A DNA stretch of 40,217 bases from SAR324 cluster bacterium (lineage in GTDB: Bacteria > SAR324 > NAC60-12), in the NCBI GenBank assembly GCA_014382365.1, contig JACNJW010000058.1, positions 1-40,217 on the forward strand. The letters run 5' to 3'. Under the pieces are notes generated by a model. It saw only the letters and a program-made list of their open reading frames with translations, did no database searches and was not told where the DNA came from. The position numbers and the translations under genes were made by a program. Shown here piece after piece: positions 7,484 to 16,927 of this stretch (within the stretch, counting starts at the first letter, position 1; every line of letters starts with the position of its first letter).

Positions 7484-8956
7484 TTATTTTGGCATCGACT
7501 TAAGGCAAATAAGCGGAGAGTCTCCAGTGTTTTCCAAACTGTAACTTTTCATGCCGGCAGGTAAAAACAGGGCTTGTTCTGGTTCTAGAAAAATTGGTTT
7601 GCCGTTTTCCGGAATTATACACGCCTGGCTTGAAATGATTATCAGGAGTTGATATTTATCTTTCAGATTATCTTTCCAGCTCTTATTGGGTGCCAAAGAT
7701 ATTCTATCTGCAGTAAAATCTGGGAAATCTACAAAACGTTCTACAAGCATCCCTGTTGCTTGTTGCAGACATTCAAGTTCTGGCGCTTGATAGATACAAG
7801 TCTGCATTTTGTTGAGAGCCTCTTCAGTATCCCAACTATCCTGAGTGAGAACTTTTTGGCCAAACATCAGGATAAGACGCTCATAGTGCGGTGTTTGAAA
7901 TTCAACGACCTTAATTCCATGCCGTAAAGAGTGCATTTGAAATGCAGGAAAACTGACGATGTCACCTACATTTACTGTTAAATCTCCAACAAAATCAGCA
8001 GCAGACTCTCTCAAATACAATTCCTTCTGGCTGAGTTCAGTAGTTGTTTCAGTGGTAGAGTCATCAATTTGACGACGTATGTTTTCGTATTGCTGAATTG
8101 CTAGTCTAAAATCATTTAATAGTTGTTCTTGCCATTGCTCACCATGAGTATCTTGATATTCCCCTATTTTTTGCGGATTTAATCCAGCTTTAATAATCCC
8201 TGTTCCGGACGGCCAGGCAATACGATCTATTTCTGTAACCACATAAACTTCCCATTTTTTTTCATGCATTTCATAATACAAATCTCCAACTACATCATCT
8301 GCTACAGGATTGAGTGTTTTAAGCAAGATTAGTTCTTCGGGATAAGCAGCAAGTTGATCTTTTTTGAAGAGAGATAGAGCATAAGGTAATTCTGTTTTTC
8401 CGGACTCAGTTGTAACTTTTACTACACCACGTTTTTCAACTCCAGTGTACCAACCTTCATAACCCCAGGGTTTTTGGATATTAAGAACTTCCAGTTGTAG
8501 TGGATGGTCCGCATTTATAATTGCTGCCTGCTGAAATTTTGCTGCAGCTTCGAATGGAGTATCAGGGTTTTGTTTGAATATTTTCCGCAACTGTTGCAGA
8601 GCAATTATATTTTTCCAGACTGAACCTCGTTTTCTGCCAGAATAATTATATGTGCAATTTTCTGTTTTACGGATTTTTACTTCTATTAACTCCTGAAAAA
8701 CAATTAGACTAGGGCTTTCATGCCATTCTTCGCTTCTTGTGCGTTCTATTAACAGAAGAAAAAAATGGACTTCAGGAAGTTCAAGCTTTGAGACTAAATA
8801 TTCTGCCAGCTGTCCTCCATCTGGGATATGATCTGCTGTCAGGTCTTTGATATTAAGCTGTGCAAACCAAACTTTGCTTTCGCCTGATGTGGTGAGCTGC
8901 TGAGAGTTACTCACATAGGAGAGCAGGTCAACAGCATTAAAAAAATCACTATTCAT
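7484..8956 (-). CDS. Mannose-6-phosphate isomerase-like cupin protein
   Basis: 490 residues, with a resemblance to type I phosphomannose isomerases and their cupin relatives. Recognisable pieces are KPWGYEGWYTG (about residues 164-174), a central D-L-Y-Y-E-M-H-x-K-K-W-E-V-Y-V-V-T-E segment, and the cupin strand NVGDIVSFPAFQMHSLRHGIKVVEFQTPHYER. This last corresponds to the PMI motif in which glycine, proline, histidine and the E-x-Q region line the metal site. A second cupin-like half ends the protein (LEPEQALFLPAGMKSYSLE). The long N-terminal part (1-160) has no match I recognise. The true substrate may not be mannose-6-phosphate. Sandwiched between the racemase-like gene (3 bases) and priA (3 bases). 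Confidence 0.65.
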   Translation of the reverse strand: MNSDFFNAVDLLSYVSNSQQLTTSGESKVWFAQLNIKDLTADHIPDGGQLAEYLVSKLELPEVHFFLLLIERTRSEEWHESPSLIVFQELIEVKIRKTENCTYNYSGRKRGSVWKNIIALQQLRKIFKQNPDTPFEAAAKFQQAAIINADHPLQLEVLNIQKPWGYEGWYTGVEKRGVVKVTTESGKTELPYALSLFKKDQLAAYPEELILLKTLNPVADDVVGDLYYEMHEKKWEVYVVTEIDRIAWPSGTGIIKAGLNPQKIGEYQDTHGEQWQEQLLNDFRLAIQQYENIRRQIDDSTTETTTELSQKELYLRESAADFVGDLTVNVGDIVSFPAFQMHSLRHGIKVVEFQTPHYERLILMFGQKVLTQDSWDTEEALNKMQTCIYQAPELECLQQATGMLVERFVDFPDFTADRISLAPNKSWKDNLKDKYQLLIIISSQACIIPENGKPIFLEPEQALFLPAGMKSYSLENTGDSPLICLKSMPK

Positions 8957-8959
8957 GGA

Positions 8960-9880
8960 TCATTTAAGGAGTAGCTCAGGACAAATATTGGCATTTTGAA
9001 GGGCATAAACCGTTTCCGGCGCTTCAGGAGTCAGCATATGAGTTAAAGTGTTTATTTCCTGTTCAGGTATTTCGTATGGAGTTACAAATTCTACAGAGAT
9101 ATCTGGAGACTCAGAACTTTTGAAATCTCTAGCACGCTTGACAAGTTTGACTAAATATTCAGCTGCGGCCTGATTTGGATTTAAAAAAGAGATCTTGCTG
9201 AGTCCAGCCTGTTCGAATGCTTTTTTGAATAAATTCTCGCGAAAAGCATAATGGGTACAGGCCAGAAAAGCAAATTGAGGAAGAACACTGTCTGGTGGTA
9301 TATTTTGCAGGGCAGTTGTAACCCAGTGCTTGATTTTGGCTGTAACAATTGAGCCATCATGGTCATTAGAAATTTGGGTTGCCAATTCCGGACAGGCCTG
9401 TACGATTATCCGTTTTTCTGCAACTCCATTTTTCTTAAGTCGATCTTGAAAAGTAGCTTCATTAATCGTGGTTGGAGTTCCAAAGATAATAACAGTCGAC
9501 TGAGGTATTTCCTGTAGACTTGACAGCAACTGTGCGGAACCAATTGACAAAATACCTTCAAAATTTATGTCATTTTGAATTGTAAAATCTAAATGCTCCA
9601 TTAAGACAGAAAGAGTTCCACAAGCCACAAAAATAGAATCAGGTGCAAACAGCAGAGTTGTGTTCCTGAGAATGTTGCTGAAGGTCTGCAGTTGTTCATC
9701 TCTACCGGACATGGAATTGAATCCACGCTCATTAGATGGTGCTGCATTAAGGTATGTGATTTGTAATCGTGATGCAGGTAAATGAGGTGATGTTGCTTCA
9801 GAACTCTCTTTTAAGAGTAGTATCAATTTGGCACAAACAGACAGTCCACCAAGTCCTGAATCTGTGATAACAAGCTTCAT
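8960..9880 (-). CDS. Glutamate racemase-like protein (Asp/Glu racemase superfamily)
   Basis: 306-residue cofactor-independent racemase of the MurI type. It shows the N-terminal DSGLGGLSV motif (D7, S8) and the two cysteines used as acid/base. The first is in FVACGTLSV (C87), where MurI normally has ACNT. The second is in LACTHYAF (C208, H210), where MurI has GCTHYP. The retained Asp and both cysteines suggest an active enzyme, while the Asn-to-Gly change after the first cysteine and the missing proline after THY suggest altered substrate preference. MurI would make D-glutamate for peptidoglycan. First gene of the tight block with the cupin and priA. Confidence 0.78.
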   Translation of the reverse strand: MKLVITDSGLGGLSVCAKLILLLKESSEATSPHLPASRLQITYLNAAPSNERGFNSMSGRDEQLQTFSNILRNTTLLFAPDSIFVACGTLSVLMEHLDFTIQNDINFEGILSIGSAQLLSSLQEIPQSTVIIFGTPTTINEATFQDRLKKNGVAEKRIIVQACPELATQISNDHDGSIVTAKIKHWVTTALQNIPPDSVLPQFAFLACTHYAFRENLFKKAFEQAGLSKISFLNPNQAAAEYLVKLVKRARDFKSSESPDISVEFVTPYEIPEQEINTLTHMLTPEAPETVYALQNANICPELLLK

Positions 9881-9932
9881 AAGGATAATATTAGGTTGGC
9901 AATATGGATCAGATTATACACATCTAACCGTA

Positions 9933-9946
9933 GCCTGAGATCAGGC
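9933..9946. promoter_or_regulatory. Short inverted repeat upstream of the racemase-like gene
   Basis: GCCTGA-GA-TCAGGC is a perfect 6-2-6 palindrome about 55 bases before the racemase start and downstream of pnp. It could be an operator in the promoter region of the racemase-cupin-priA block. There is no T tract to make it a terminator. Confidence 0.3.
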
Positions 9947-10041
9947 CAAATTCAATCTAATAGTGCTGCGAATTTTATTTATGGAAGGACGGCTTCGTTT
10001 TTAAACTAAAACAATGTTAAAACAGAATGCCTGAAGTAGTT

Positions 10042-10077
10042 GTCTGCACCACTATATGCAATATAAATGGTGCAGAC
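10042..10077. other. Strong hairpin just downstream of pnp
   Basis: The 10-bp perfect stem GTCTGCACCA / TGGTGCAGAC encloses an inner TATAT/ATATA stem, about 38 bases past the pnp stop. No T tract follows on the pnp (minus) strand, so it is more likely an mRNA 3' stabilising or processing structure than a classical intrinsic terminator. Confidence 0.55.
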
Positions 10078-10114
10078 CTTTCTACTGTCTAGTTAAAACA
10101 GAAGAGGACGCGAA

Positions 10115-12187
10115 TTAAACGTCTTTGATGCTAAGCTGGATTTTACCTCGTCTGTCAACTCCAGTTGCTTTAACGGTGATAATATCACCCTCTTTACAAA
10201 CATCAGTAACTTTTTCGACTCGGCCTTCTGCCAGATTTGAAATATGTACAAGACCTTCTGTACCAGGAAAAACTTCGACAAATGCACCAAAGTCCATCAC
10301 TTTCTTGACTGGTCCGGTATAAGTTTCTCCGATCTCAATTGTTCGGGTGAGATTCTGGACGATTTCCAGAGCATCATCCACAGCTTGATGGTCACGTGAC
10401 ATGATGGAAACAATACCGTCATCATCGATGTTAATTTTTACACCGGTTTTTTCGACAATACTTTTGATCATCTTTCCACCCGGACCAATAACGGTACCTA
10501 TCTTGTCTGGTGATATTTTATGAGTGATAAAGCGAGGTGCATAAGTAGAAAGTCCTCCACGGGATTCTTTCAGTGCTTCTCCCATCTTTCCTAAAATATG
10601 CAACCGACCTTCACGGGCCTGCATCAGGGATTGCTCAACGACATCACGTCCGAGTCCCTTAATCTTAATATCCATCTGCAGGGCAGTGATTCCGTTTTCA
10701 GTACCAACAACCTTGAAATCCATGTCACCCAGATGGTCTTCGTCACCAAGTATGTCTGAAAGAATAACGTTGTTTTTACCGTCACTGATCAAACCCATGG
10801 CAATACCTGCAGTTGCTTCTTTAAGAGGCACTCCTGCATCCATCATAGCCAGAGAACCGGCACAGACAGTAGCCATTGATGATGAACCGTTTGATTCAAG
10901 AACTTCTGAAACCAGACGAATTGTATAAGGAAATTCTGCTTTGGTAGGAACAACAGGTGTCAATCCACGCTCTGCCAAAGTTCCGTGTCCAATTTCTCTA
11001 CGTCCCGGACCGCGTGGTGCTCGTGTCTCTCCAACACAAAAACTTGGGAAGTTATAATGCAGCATGAACCTTTTGAAAGAAATACCGTCAAGTGATTCGA
11101 TCATTTTTTCATCTTCACGTGCACCCAAGGTGGTAACTGCAAGTGCCTGTGTTTCTCCACGTGTGAACAAGGCTGAACCGTGTGTACGTGGTAAAACTTT
11201 TGTCTCACAGGTGATTGGGCGAATTTCTGTAGGCTTTCGTCCATCGATCCGGATTTTATTTGTAATCAAACTGGAGCGCATTTCATCTTTTTTGATGTCA
11301 GCAAAAATTTGTTTGAGCTCTTTTGAGGAATCTGAATCCGGTGAATCTCCAAGAATCTCATTGCTGACTTCATCACGTAAAGTGTCCAAACGTTCGTAGC
11401 GTTCGATCTTGTCTTTGATGCCGAGAGCATCACGCAGACGTGTAGGTGCAATCGCTTCAATTTTGGATTTTAGTTCAGCATTTACTGGCGGTACATCGAC
11501 GGTGCGTTTTTTCTTACCAACACTCTGCATCAACTCTTCCTGCATCTCAATGATTGGCAAAACTGCTTCCTGACCATACCAGAGTGCGTCCAGCATCACT
11601 GATTCACTAACTCCGCTTGATTCACCCTCAACCATTAAAATCGCATCTTTAGACGCAGCCATGAAGATGTTTAGTTCACTAACTTCGAGTTCTTCAGGAC
11701 TAGGATTTGTGACAAATTTACCATCGATACGACCTACTCTTACACCACCCAGAGGATTGTGAAAAGGGATGTCAGAAATTGCCAATGCAGCTGAAGCACC
11801 GTTCATCGCGGCAACATCAGAAGGATGGATAAGATCGTGGCTTAAGACTGTTGCAGCAATCATTGTTTCTGCAAGATAGTTATCTTCAAAAGCCGGTCGC
11901 AATGGTCGGTCAATAATTCGTGAAATTAGTGTCTCACTGTCCGAAAGACGTGATTCACGTTTTAAGAAACCTCCAGGAATTCTTCCGGAGGCATAAGCTT
12001 TTTCAACATAAAAAACGGAAAGGGGGAAAAAATCCGCACCTGTTCCTGATCCTTTTGCTGCAGTTGCAGCAACTAATACTACTGTATCACCGTATGTAAC
12101 CAATACGGATCCGTTGGCCTGTTTGGCCATCCTACCTGTTTCCAGCTTCATAGTTGCTGGACCAAATTCTCTTTCTACAATCTTCAT
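10115..12187 (-). CDS. pnp: Polyribonucleotide nucleotidyltransferase (PNPase)
   Basis: Phosphorolytic 3'-to-5' exoribonuclease, core of the RNA degradosome. It has two RNase PH domains (one starting [25 protein letters not shown], the second around [26 protein letters not shown]), the catalytic region [13 protein letters not shown] with its Asp pair, a KH domain ([15 protein letters not shown]) and a C-terminal S1 domain ([28 protein letters not shown]). The reading frame is open to 12205, but ATG at 12187 is preferred because AGGAGT (12191-12196) sits at ideal spacing and family proteins begin at this residue, giving 690 residues. It follows rpsO with a 300-base structured leader, as in E. 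coli. Confidence 0.97.
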   Translation of the reverse strand: MKIVEREFGPATMKLETGRMAKQANGSVLVTYGDTVVLVAATAAKGSGTGADFFPLSVFYVEKAYASGRIPGGFLKRESRLSDSETLISRIIDRPLRPAFEDNYLAETMIAATVLSHDLIHPSDVAAMNGASAALAISDIPFHNPLGGVRVGRIDGKFVTNPSPEELEVSELNIFMAASKDAILMVEGESSGVSESVMLDALWYGQEAVLPIIEMQEELMQSVGKKKRTVDVPPVNAELKSKIEAIAPTRLRDALGIKDKIERYERLDTLRDEVSNEILGDSPDSDSSKELKQIFADIKKDEMRSSLITNKIRIDGRKPTEIRPITCETKVLPRTHGSALFTRGETQALAVTTLGAREDEKMIESLDGISFKRFMLHYNFPSFCVGETRAPRGPGRREIGHGTLAERGLTPVVPTKAEFPYTIRLVSEVLESNGSSSMATVCAGSLAMMDAGVPLKEATAGIAMGLISDGKNNVILSDILGDEDHLGDMDFKVVGTENGITALQMDIKIKGLGRDVVEQSLMQAREGRLHILGKMGEALKESRGGLSTYAPRFITHKISPDKIGTVIGPGGKMIKSIVEKTGVKINIDDDGIVSIMSRDHQAVDDALEIVQNLTRTIEIGETYTGPVKKVMDFGAFVEVFPGTEGLVHISNLAEGRVEKVTDVCKEGDIITVKATGVDRRGKIQLSIKDV

Positions 12188-12205
12188 TCTACTCCTGATT
12201 ATCAA

Positions 12206-12519
12206 CGTTCTACCTGATCAGACATGAAGGGAAGTCCCTTGATAAATGTCTGATTGCGGTATTCTTTAAATGGCAGCATGCAAACTCTTTCCTTTTTTTG
12301 GACTGGAAATAAAATAACTTCCAGTTATCTGTAAAATGCTCAAAGCATTCTCCATAAAAACATTTCTCAACAAACTAAAATATTGTGCTGAAAGAAGGCG
12401 AACCGACTTGATGCTGCAGAATACGGGGGAATTGCAACAGTACAATTTAGCAGATGCCAAAATATACCTGACAGAAGACCCGCCCCCGTGGACAAATCTC
12501 CTGAGAAGTTTTGTGTGAA
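12206..12519 (-). other. rpsO-pnp intergenic leader with two hairpins
   Basis: 314 bases without a gene I can support. Two structures stand out. One is a long hairpin at 12217-12254 close to pnp. The other is a 7-bp stem (ACTGGAA 12302-12308 with TTCCAGT 12319-12325). A plus-strand open frame here (12336-12518) has no recognisable protein features. The arrangement resembles the E. coli rpsO-pnp spacer, where a terminator, a pnp promoter and a processed leader occur. No convincing promoter was found by eye. Confidence 0.5.
12217..12254 (-). promoter_or_regulatory. Long hairpin in the pnp 5' leader
   Basis: ATCAGACAT (12217-12225) pairs perfectly with ATGTCTGAT (12246-12254). Inside it AAGGG/CCCTT pair around a short loop. 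The hairpin ends about 20 bases before the AGGAGT site of pnp. In enterobacteria a leader stem cut by RNase III mediates PNPase autoregulation. The same role is inferred here by position only. Confidence 0.55.
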
Positions 12520-12789
12520 TCACCTGACGCGAATCTCGAGTTGCTTTGAAACAGCAAGAAAGCTGTCTTTATTTCTGTTTTTGAGATATCTCATAAAATT
12601 ACGTCGTTGACCTACCAGTTTTAATAATCCACGACGTGAACTAAAATCTTTTGGTTGCAGACGTAAATGATCTGTCAATGATTTAATACGCTCAGTTAAT
12701 AAAGCAACCTGAACTTCTGTGGAACCGGTATCTGAATTGTTTTTGCCGAACTTATTTACAATTTCGACCTTATGTTCTTTTGTTAACAT
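12520..12789 (-). CDS. rpsO: 30S ribosomal protein S15
   Basis: 89 residues, the exact family length. S15 binds 16S rRNA at the central domain three-way junction and bridges to the 50S subunit. The family signature is clear: N-terminal LTKEHKVEIVNKFG, then DTGSTEVQVALLTERI-x-x-LT-x-HL, then KDFSSRRGLLKLVGQRRNFMRYLK. It sits between truB (14 bases) and pnp, the conserved proteobacterial order. Confidence 0.98.
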   Translation of the reverse strand: MLTKEHKVEIVNKFGKNNSDTGSTEVQVALLTERIKSLTDHLRLQPKDFSSRRGLLKLVGQRRNFMRYLKNRNKDSFLAVSKQLEIRVR

Positions 12790-12803
12790 ACAAATTATCT
12801 ATT

Positions 12804-13739
12804 TTACTTAACGAAAACCTTTGTTGGTTGAAAATAACAATCGCCATTCTCCCACATTACGAAACCGATAGCAACAATATTCTGACAATCATCCAGAACT
12901 TTTGTTTGTGCAGTCTTTGAGGTGTCCTTCAGTACATTTAGAAAACATTTGGTGTCTTCATGCTCAAACATAATCGACTGAGGAATTTCAATCCGGCGAC
13001 CATCTTTTAATAATTTCAGTATATCTGGAGTTGAGATGATTGTGTGAAGGTGGTTCAGCACATCAACAGGAAATATCCACGGTACATCTGTATCCAATAT
13101 TATCTCTTTAAGATGTTGAATTGACACAGAATTATGTTGATCAAACCACTCTCCGCAAGCCAGTCGTTCCAGAGAAGTGAGGTGCCCCCCAACTTTCAGC
13201 AGTTTTCCCAGATCATCAGCCAGTGTACGGATATAAGTTCCTTTCGAACAGCGTATTTTGATTTGTACAAAAGGAAGATCTACAGATTCTACTTCTAATT
13301 CATGGAAGTAGACTGAACGGGTTTTGCCAGTAACTTCTATACCCTGTCTGGCCAACTTGTATGAAGGTGTTCCGTTGATTTTTGCAGCTGAAAATGCAGG
13401 TGTTTGTTGAATCTGTTGGCCCTGAAAAGTGTAAACGGCTTTAATAACTTCATCAGGAGTTAAAAATCCGCATTCTTTAGACTCTGTGACACTTCCTTCT
13501 GCATCAAAAGTGTTAGTGGATTGGCCTAATTTACAGACTGCACGGTAAGATTTGTCTGCATCATTGAAAAGTGGAATAAGTCTAGTAGCCTGTCCCAGAA
13601 AGATAGGCAAAATTCCAGTTGCCATGGGATCTAAAGTGCCTAAATGTCCGACTTTCTTTTCTTGAAAACGTCGTTTAATAAAACGTACCGTATCAAAAGA
13701 TGTCCAGCCCTTTGGCTTGTCTATATTGATTATTCGCAA
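12804..13739 (-). CDS. truB: tRNA pseudouridine(55) synthase
   Basis: 311 residues. TruB makes pseudouridine 55 in the T-loop of tRNAs. The catalytic motif VGHLGTLDPMATGILPI carries the nucleophile D37. Other family segments are the N-terminal DKPKGWTSFD, SYRAVCKLGQST-x-T-x-D-x-E-G, QTPAFSAAKINGTPSYKLAR and the RCSKGTYIRTLADDLG motif. The start at 13739 is a TTG codon with no good ribosome site. It is kept because the family N-terminus begins right there (MRIINIDKPKGW) and no ATG occurs nearby. The C-terminal 90 residues form a variable PUA-like domain. Confidence 0.95.
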   Translation of the reverse strand: MRIINIDKPKGWTSFDTVRFIKRRFQEKKVGHLGTLDPMATGILPIFLGQATRLIPLFNDADKSYRAVCKLGQSTNTFDAEGSVTESKECGFLTPDEVIKAVYTFQGQQIQQTPAFSAAKINGTPSYKLARQGIEVTGKTRSVYFHELEVESVDLPFVQIKIRCSKGTYIRTLADDLGKLLKVGGHLTSLERLACGEWFDQHNSVSIQHLKEIILDTDVPWIFPVDVLNHLHTIISTPDILKLLKDGRRIEIPQSIMFEHEDTKCFLNVLKDTSKTAQTKVLDDCQNIVAIGFVMWENGDCYFQPTKVFVK

Positions 13740-13788
13740 AAAATTATTTAATTATCAGCTAATAACAAATGATATAGATTCTGCGTAA

Positions 13789-14169
13789 TTATTGCTGCAG
13801 TTCAGTTTTTGTTTTAAGACTCTGCTCGTCTTCAGGAAGAACACTGCGTAACAGAATCTCTATTTCGTCACTATGGTCAAAGCCGGAGTCATAAACAAAT
13901 GATAGCTGTGGAGTATTACGCGTTTTAAGTACTTTTCCCAACTGTCGGCTGAAAAAACCAGCAGCACGGTTTAAAGCCTCTATCAACTCTTCCTGTCCCT
14001 CTGTTGGAAAAATTGAGACAAAGACTTTTGCATTACTTAAATTAGGGCCAGCTTCAACTCTGCTGATTGTTACTTTACTGAACCGAGGATCTTTGCTTTC
14101 AAAAAGAAGCACTTCCGAAAGTCTGCGGTGTACCAAAGTACTGAAATTACTTCTACCAGTTTTATGCAT
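13789..14169 (-). CDS. rbfA: Ribosome-binding factor A
   Basis: 126-residue single KH-type protein required for late 16S rRNA 5' end maturation and cold adaptation. The family pattern is present: R-x-x-x-L-V-H-R-R-L-S-E-V-L near the N-terminus, DPRF-x-K-V-T-I-S-R-V-E, DLSNAK-like LSNAKVFVSIF, and the C-terminal LKTRNTPQLSFVYDSGFDHSDEIEILL. It lies 6 bases after infB and before truB, the usual order. Length is typical. Confidence 0.95.
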   Translation of the reverse strand: MHKTGRSNFSTLVHRRLSEVLLFESKDPRFSKVTISRVEAGPNLSNAKVFVSIFPTEGQEELIEALNRAAGFFSRQLGKVLKTRNTPQLSFVYDSGFDHSDEIEILLRSVLPEDEQSLKTKTELQQ

Positions 14170-14175
14170 GATTTT

Positions 14176-16866
14176 CTACAGTCGTGCACTTTCTTCAATT
14201 TGCTCGTAAGCTTCTACAATATCACCATTTTCGATTTCTGCAAAATCGAGTATAATTCCACATTCATAATTATGTGCAACTTCTGCAACATCATCTTTAA
14301 AGCGCTTTAGAGAAATGATCTTACCTTCAAAAACACTCTCTTCCTTGCGTAAGACACGAATAAGGCTGTTCCTGAGCAACTTGCCGTCGGTTACCAAACC
14401 ACCGACAACCATTCCGTTTTTACCGGAAGAAAAGACCTGACGTACTTCCAAGTGACCCAGTATTTCTTCTCTAATTTCTGGTTCTAAGAGGCCTTCCATG
14501 GCAGCTTTGACGTCATCCAATGCGTTATAAATGACATCATAAAGTCGGACATCAACACCTTCTACAGCACGAATCTCTCTGGCCTTTGAATCCATTTGCA
14601 CATTGAAACCGACAATTATAGCATCTGATGCTGAAGCTAAAGTAATATCTGTTTCAGTAATGTTTCCCACTGAACACAATAGAAAGCGTGTTGAAATACG
14701 TTCATCACCAATTTGTTCAAGTGAAGACTTTAGTGCTTCGACAGATCCCTGCACATCACCTTTGATTATCAGGCGGAGTTCAGTTGCTTTACCTTCTTCT
14801 ATTTTGCTGAATAAATTATCCAGACTTGTTTTCTGAAATTCTCTAATAGTTTCTGCTCGCTGTTGAAATTCACGTTCTTCAGCAATCTGACGTGCTTTCT
14901 TTTCATCTTCCAGCACAACAAAAGTTTCTCCAACTTCAGGCACATTGCTCAAACCGGATATTTCAACCGGAATTGCTGGTCCTGCTTCAGTCATTGATTT
15001 ACCTGCTTCATTAAACATTGCCCGTATACGGCCATGAATGCCACCCATCACAAAGTAATCACCAATCCTGAGTGTTCCACGCTGCACAAGAACAGTACCA
15101 ACCGGGCCCTGACCTTTACGAACACGAGACTCAATAATTGTTCCACGGGCACAACCTTTTGCTGTTGACTTGAGCTCCAATACTTCTGCCTGTAAATGAA
15201 TCATTTCCAGTAGTTCTTCAAGACCTTCACCTGTTTTGGCAGATACTTTCACAAAAATTGTACTTCCACCTAAATCTTCTGGAATAAGTTCATGTAAGAG
15301 CAACTCCTGTTGAATTCGATTTGGATCCGATTCTGGCCGGTCAATTTTATTGACAGCAACAATAATCGGCACATCAGCAGCTCTGGCATGTTGAATTGCT
15401 TCTATTGTTTGTGGTTGAACTTTATCATCAGCAGCAACGACAAGTATTACTATATCAGTAATGTTAGCTCCCCTGGCCCGCATAGAAGTAAAAGCTTTGT
15501 GCCCAGGTGTATCAAGAAATGTGACTTGATTCCCGCCGGCCTTCAAATGATAAGCACCTATGTGCTGGGTTATTCCTCCGGCTTCTCCTGATGCAATACG
15601 GGTTTCACGGATTTTATCCAGTAAAGATGTTTTTCCATGATCCACATGTCCCATGATTGTCACGATAGGTGATCGCAATTCAAGTTCAGAGACATCAGGT
15701 TCTTCTTCTTTAAGCAGGTCAGCTAACTCAAATGATTCAACCTCAACGGTTACGTTAAAATCAGCAGCAACCAATTCTGCCATTTCTCCTGAAATTGTCT
15801 GATTGATAGTTGCCATAAGACCTAAAGAAATCAGTTTCTTGATTATTTCAGGAGCCTTGATGCCAATCAAACCTGCAAGCTCTGCAACTATAACCTGGTT
15901 GCCGATCCGAATACTCTTTTTTCTCGGATTAAAGACGTGTTTTGGAACATTTGGATCAGAAATCTTGCGCGGTCCTCTGTTTCGTTTATCTTTTTGATAG
16001 TCTCTTTTTCTATGACGAGGTCGTCTTTCGCGAAAATTGAGATAATCACGTTGACCACCTCCACCTTTGCGTTTTTGTTCACCATCAGTTCGGCGGGAAC
16101 CTTTTCTTTTTGAAGAGTCATTCTCTGCATCTTCAGATTGTTCTGGAGTGGGAGCAACAGTGGTCTTCTTGGGTTTGTTTGTAGATTTTAAAGCTATGTC
16201 TTCCTTAAGCTTGTCAATACCTGCTGATTTTTCTTTCTGTAGATCCTCAGCCTGTTGTAATGAACCGGTATCATCTGGAGAAGCATTAACTTTGTTTTCC
16301 GTTATTGATTCTGCATTTTCTAGCGGAGAGTCGTTTGGCTCAGACAAATCCGCAGCTATTACTCTATCTTCTTTTTCTGGCTCTTCTCCTACAACCTCAG
16401 ATGGTGGTGTTTCCAAAGTAGCATCTGCTGAAGTTTTAGTTTTAGAATCTTCTGTTCTTTCTGTTTTTATATCCGAAACAGTATCGTCAGTATCTTTCTT
16501 TTTCCTGCGGATTCTCCTTTTGGGAGCTTCCGGCTCTTGTTCCTCTTCTAATTGAGATTTAGTCGAGATGGTAACAATTTTTGAACTTTTTGTTTTTTTT
16601 GTGGGTTTCTTTTTTTGATCAAGCTCCTCAACACCAGTTACTTTGGCAGTCCGCCTGACGCGACGTAGTCCAGTGCCTTCAGATGATTTCGGCAGGACAA
16701 TCCCCTTTGCACTTTTTGCCATCTTTCTGACAATATTAGCTTGCTCAAGAGATAATTCGGAAAAGTTTCCTGTTACAGGAATTCCGGCTTTACGGATCTT
16801 GGTGAGCAGTTGCTTGGCCGGCATGCTTAATTCTTTTGCCAGTTCAAATACTCTTACTTCAGACAT
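14176..16866 (-). CDS. infB: Translation initiation factor IF-2
   Basis: 896-residue GTPase that places initiator tRNA on the 30S subunit. An IF2N domain is at the N-terminus (VRVFELAKELSMPAKQLLTKIRKAGIPV), followed by a long charged linker (about 75-305, Glu/Lys-rich and then Arg-rich) and a second IF2N-like segment (about 315-375). The G domain starts near 398 with G1 GHVDHGKT at 406-413, G3 DTPGH at 452-456 and G4 NKID at 506-509. Domains II-IV follow to the end. ATG at 16866 has an AAGGAA ribosome site. The gene is 61 bases after nusA. The linker composition is usual for proteobacterial IF2. Confidence 0.98.
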   Translation of the reverse strand: MSEVRVFELAKELSMPAKQLLTKIRKAGIPVTGNFSELSLEQANIVRKMAKSAKGIVLPKSSEGTGLRRVRRTAKVTGVEELDQKKKPTKKTKSSKIVTISTKSQLEEEQEPEAPKRRIRRKKKDTDDTVSDIKTERTEDSKTKTSADATLETPPSEVVGEEPEKEDRVIAADLSEPNDSPLENAESITENKVNASPDDTGSLQQAEDLQKEKSAGIDKLKEDIALKSTNKPKKTTVAPTPEQSEDAENDSSKRKGSRRTDGEQKRKGGGGQRDYLNFRERRPRHRKRDYQKDKRNRGPRKISDPNVPKHVFNPRKKSIRIGNQVIVAELAGLIGIKAPEIIKKLISLGLMATINQTISGEMAELVAADFNVTVEVESFELADLLKEEEPDVSELELRSPIVTIMGHVDHGKTSLLDKIRETRIASGEAGGITQHIGAYHLKAGGNQVTFLDTPGHKAFTSMRARGANITDIVILVVAADDKVQPQTIEAIQHARAADVPIIVAVNKIDRPESDPNRIQQELLLHELIPEDLGGSTIFVKVSAKTGEGLEELLEMIHLQAEVLELKSTAKGCARGTIIESRVRKGQGPVGTVLVQRGTLRIGDYFVMGGIHGRIRAMFNEAGKSMTEAGPAIPVEISGLSNVPEVGETFVVLEDEKKARQIAEEREFQQRAETIREFQKTSLDNLFSKIEEGKATELRLIIKGDVQGSVEALKSSLEQIGDERISTRFLLCSVGNITETDITLASASDAIIVGFNVQMDSKAREIRAVEGVDVRLYDVIYNALDDVKAAMEGLLEPEIREEILGHLEVRQVFSSGKNGMVVGGLVTDGKLLRNSLIRVLRKEESVFEGKIISLKRFKDDVAEVAHNYECGIILDFAEIENGDIVEAYEQIEESARL

Positions 16867-16927
16867 TAATTCCTTTGGGGTTTTTACAGGTTTTATACAG
16901 TTCCAGCAGTTGTCGGTTTCCGTCGTA

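Noticed and set aside
12336..12518. Plus-strand 60-residue open frame between rpsO and pnp
   Set aside because: No recognisable motif, no ribosome site, and it lies antisense to the structured pnp leader.
14176..16866. Plus-strand open frames opposite infB and nusA linkers (for example 16067-16555)
   Set aside because: Ser-rich shadows created by the Glu/Lys/Thr-rich codons on the minus strand. Infb and nusA are unambiguous.
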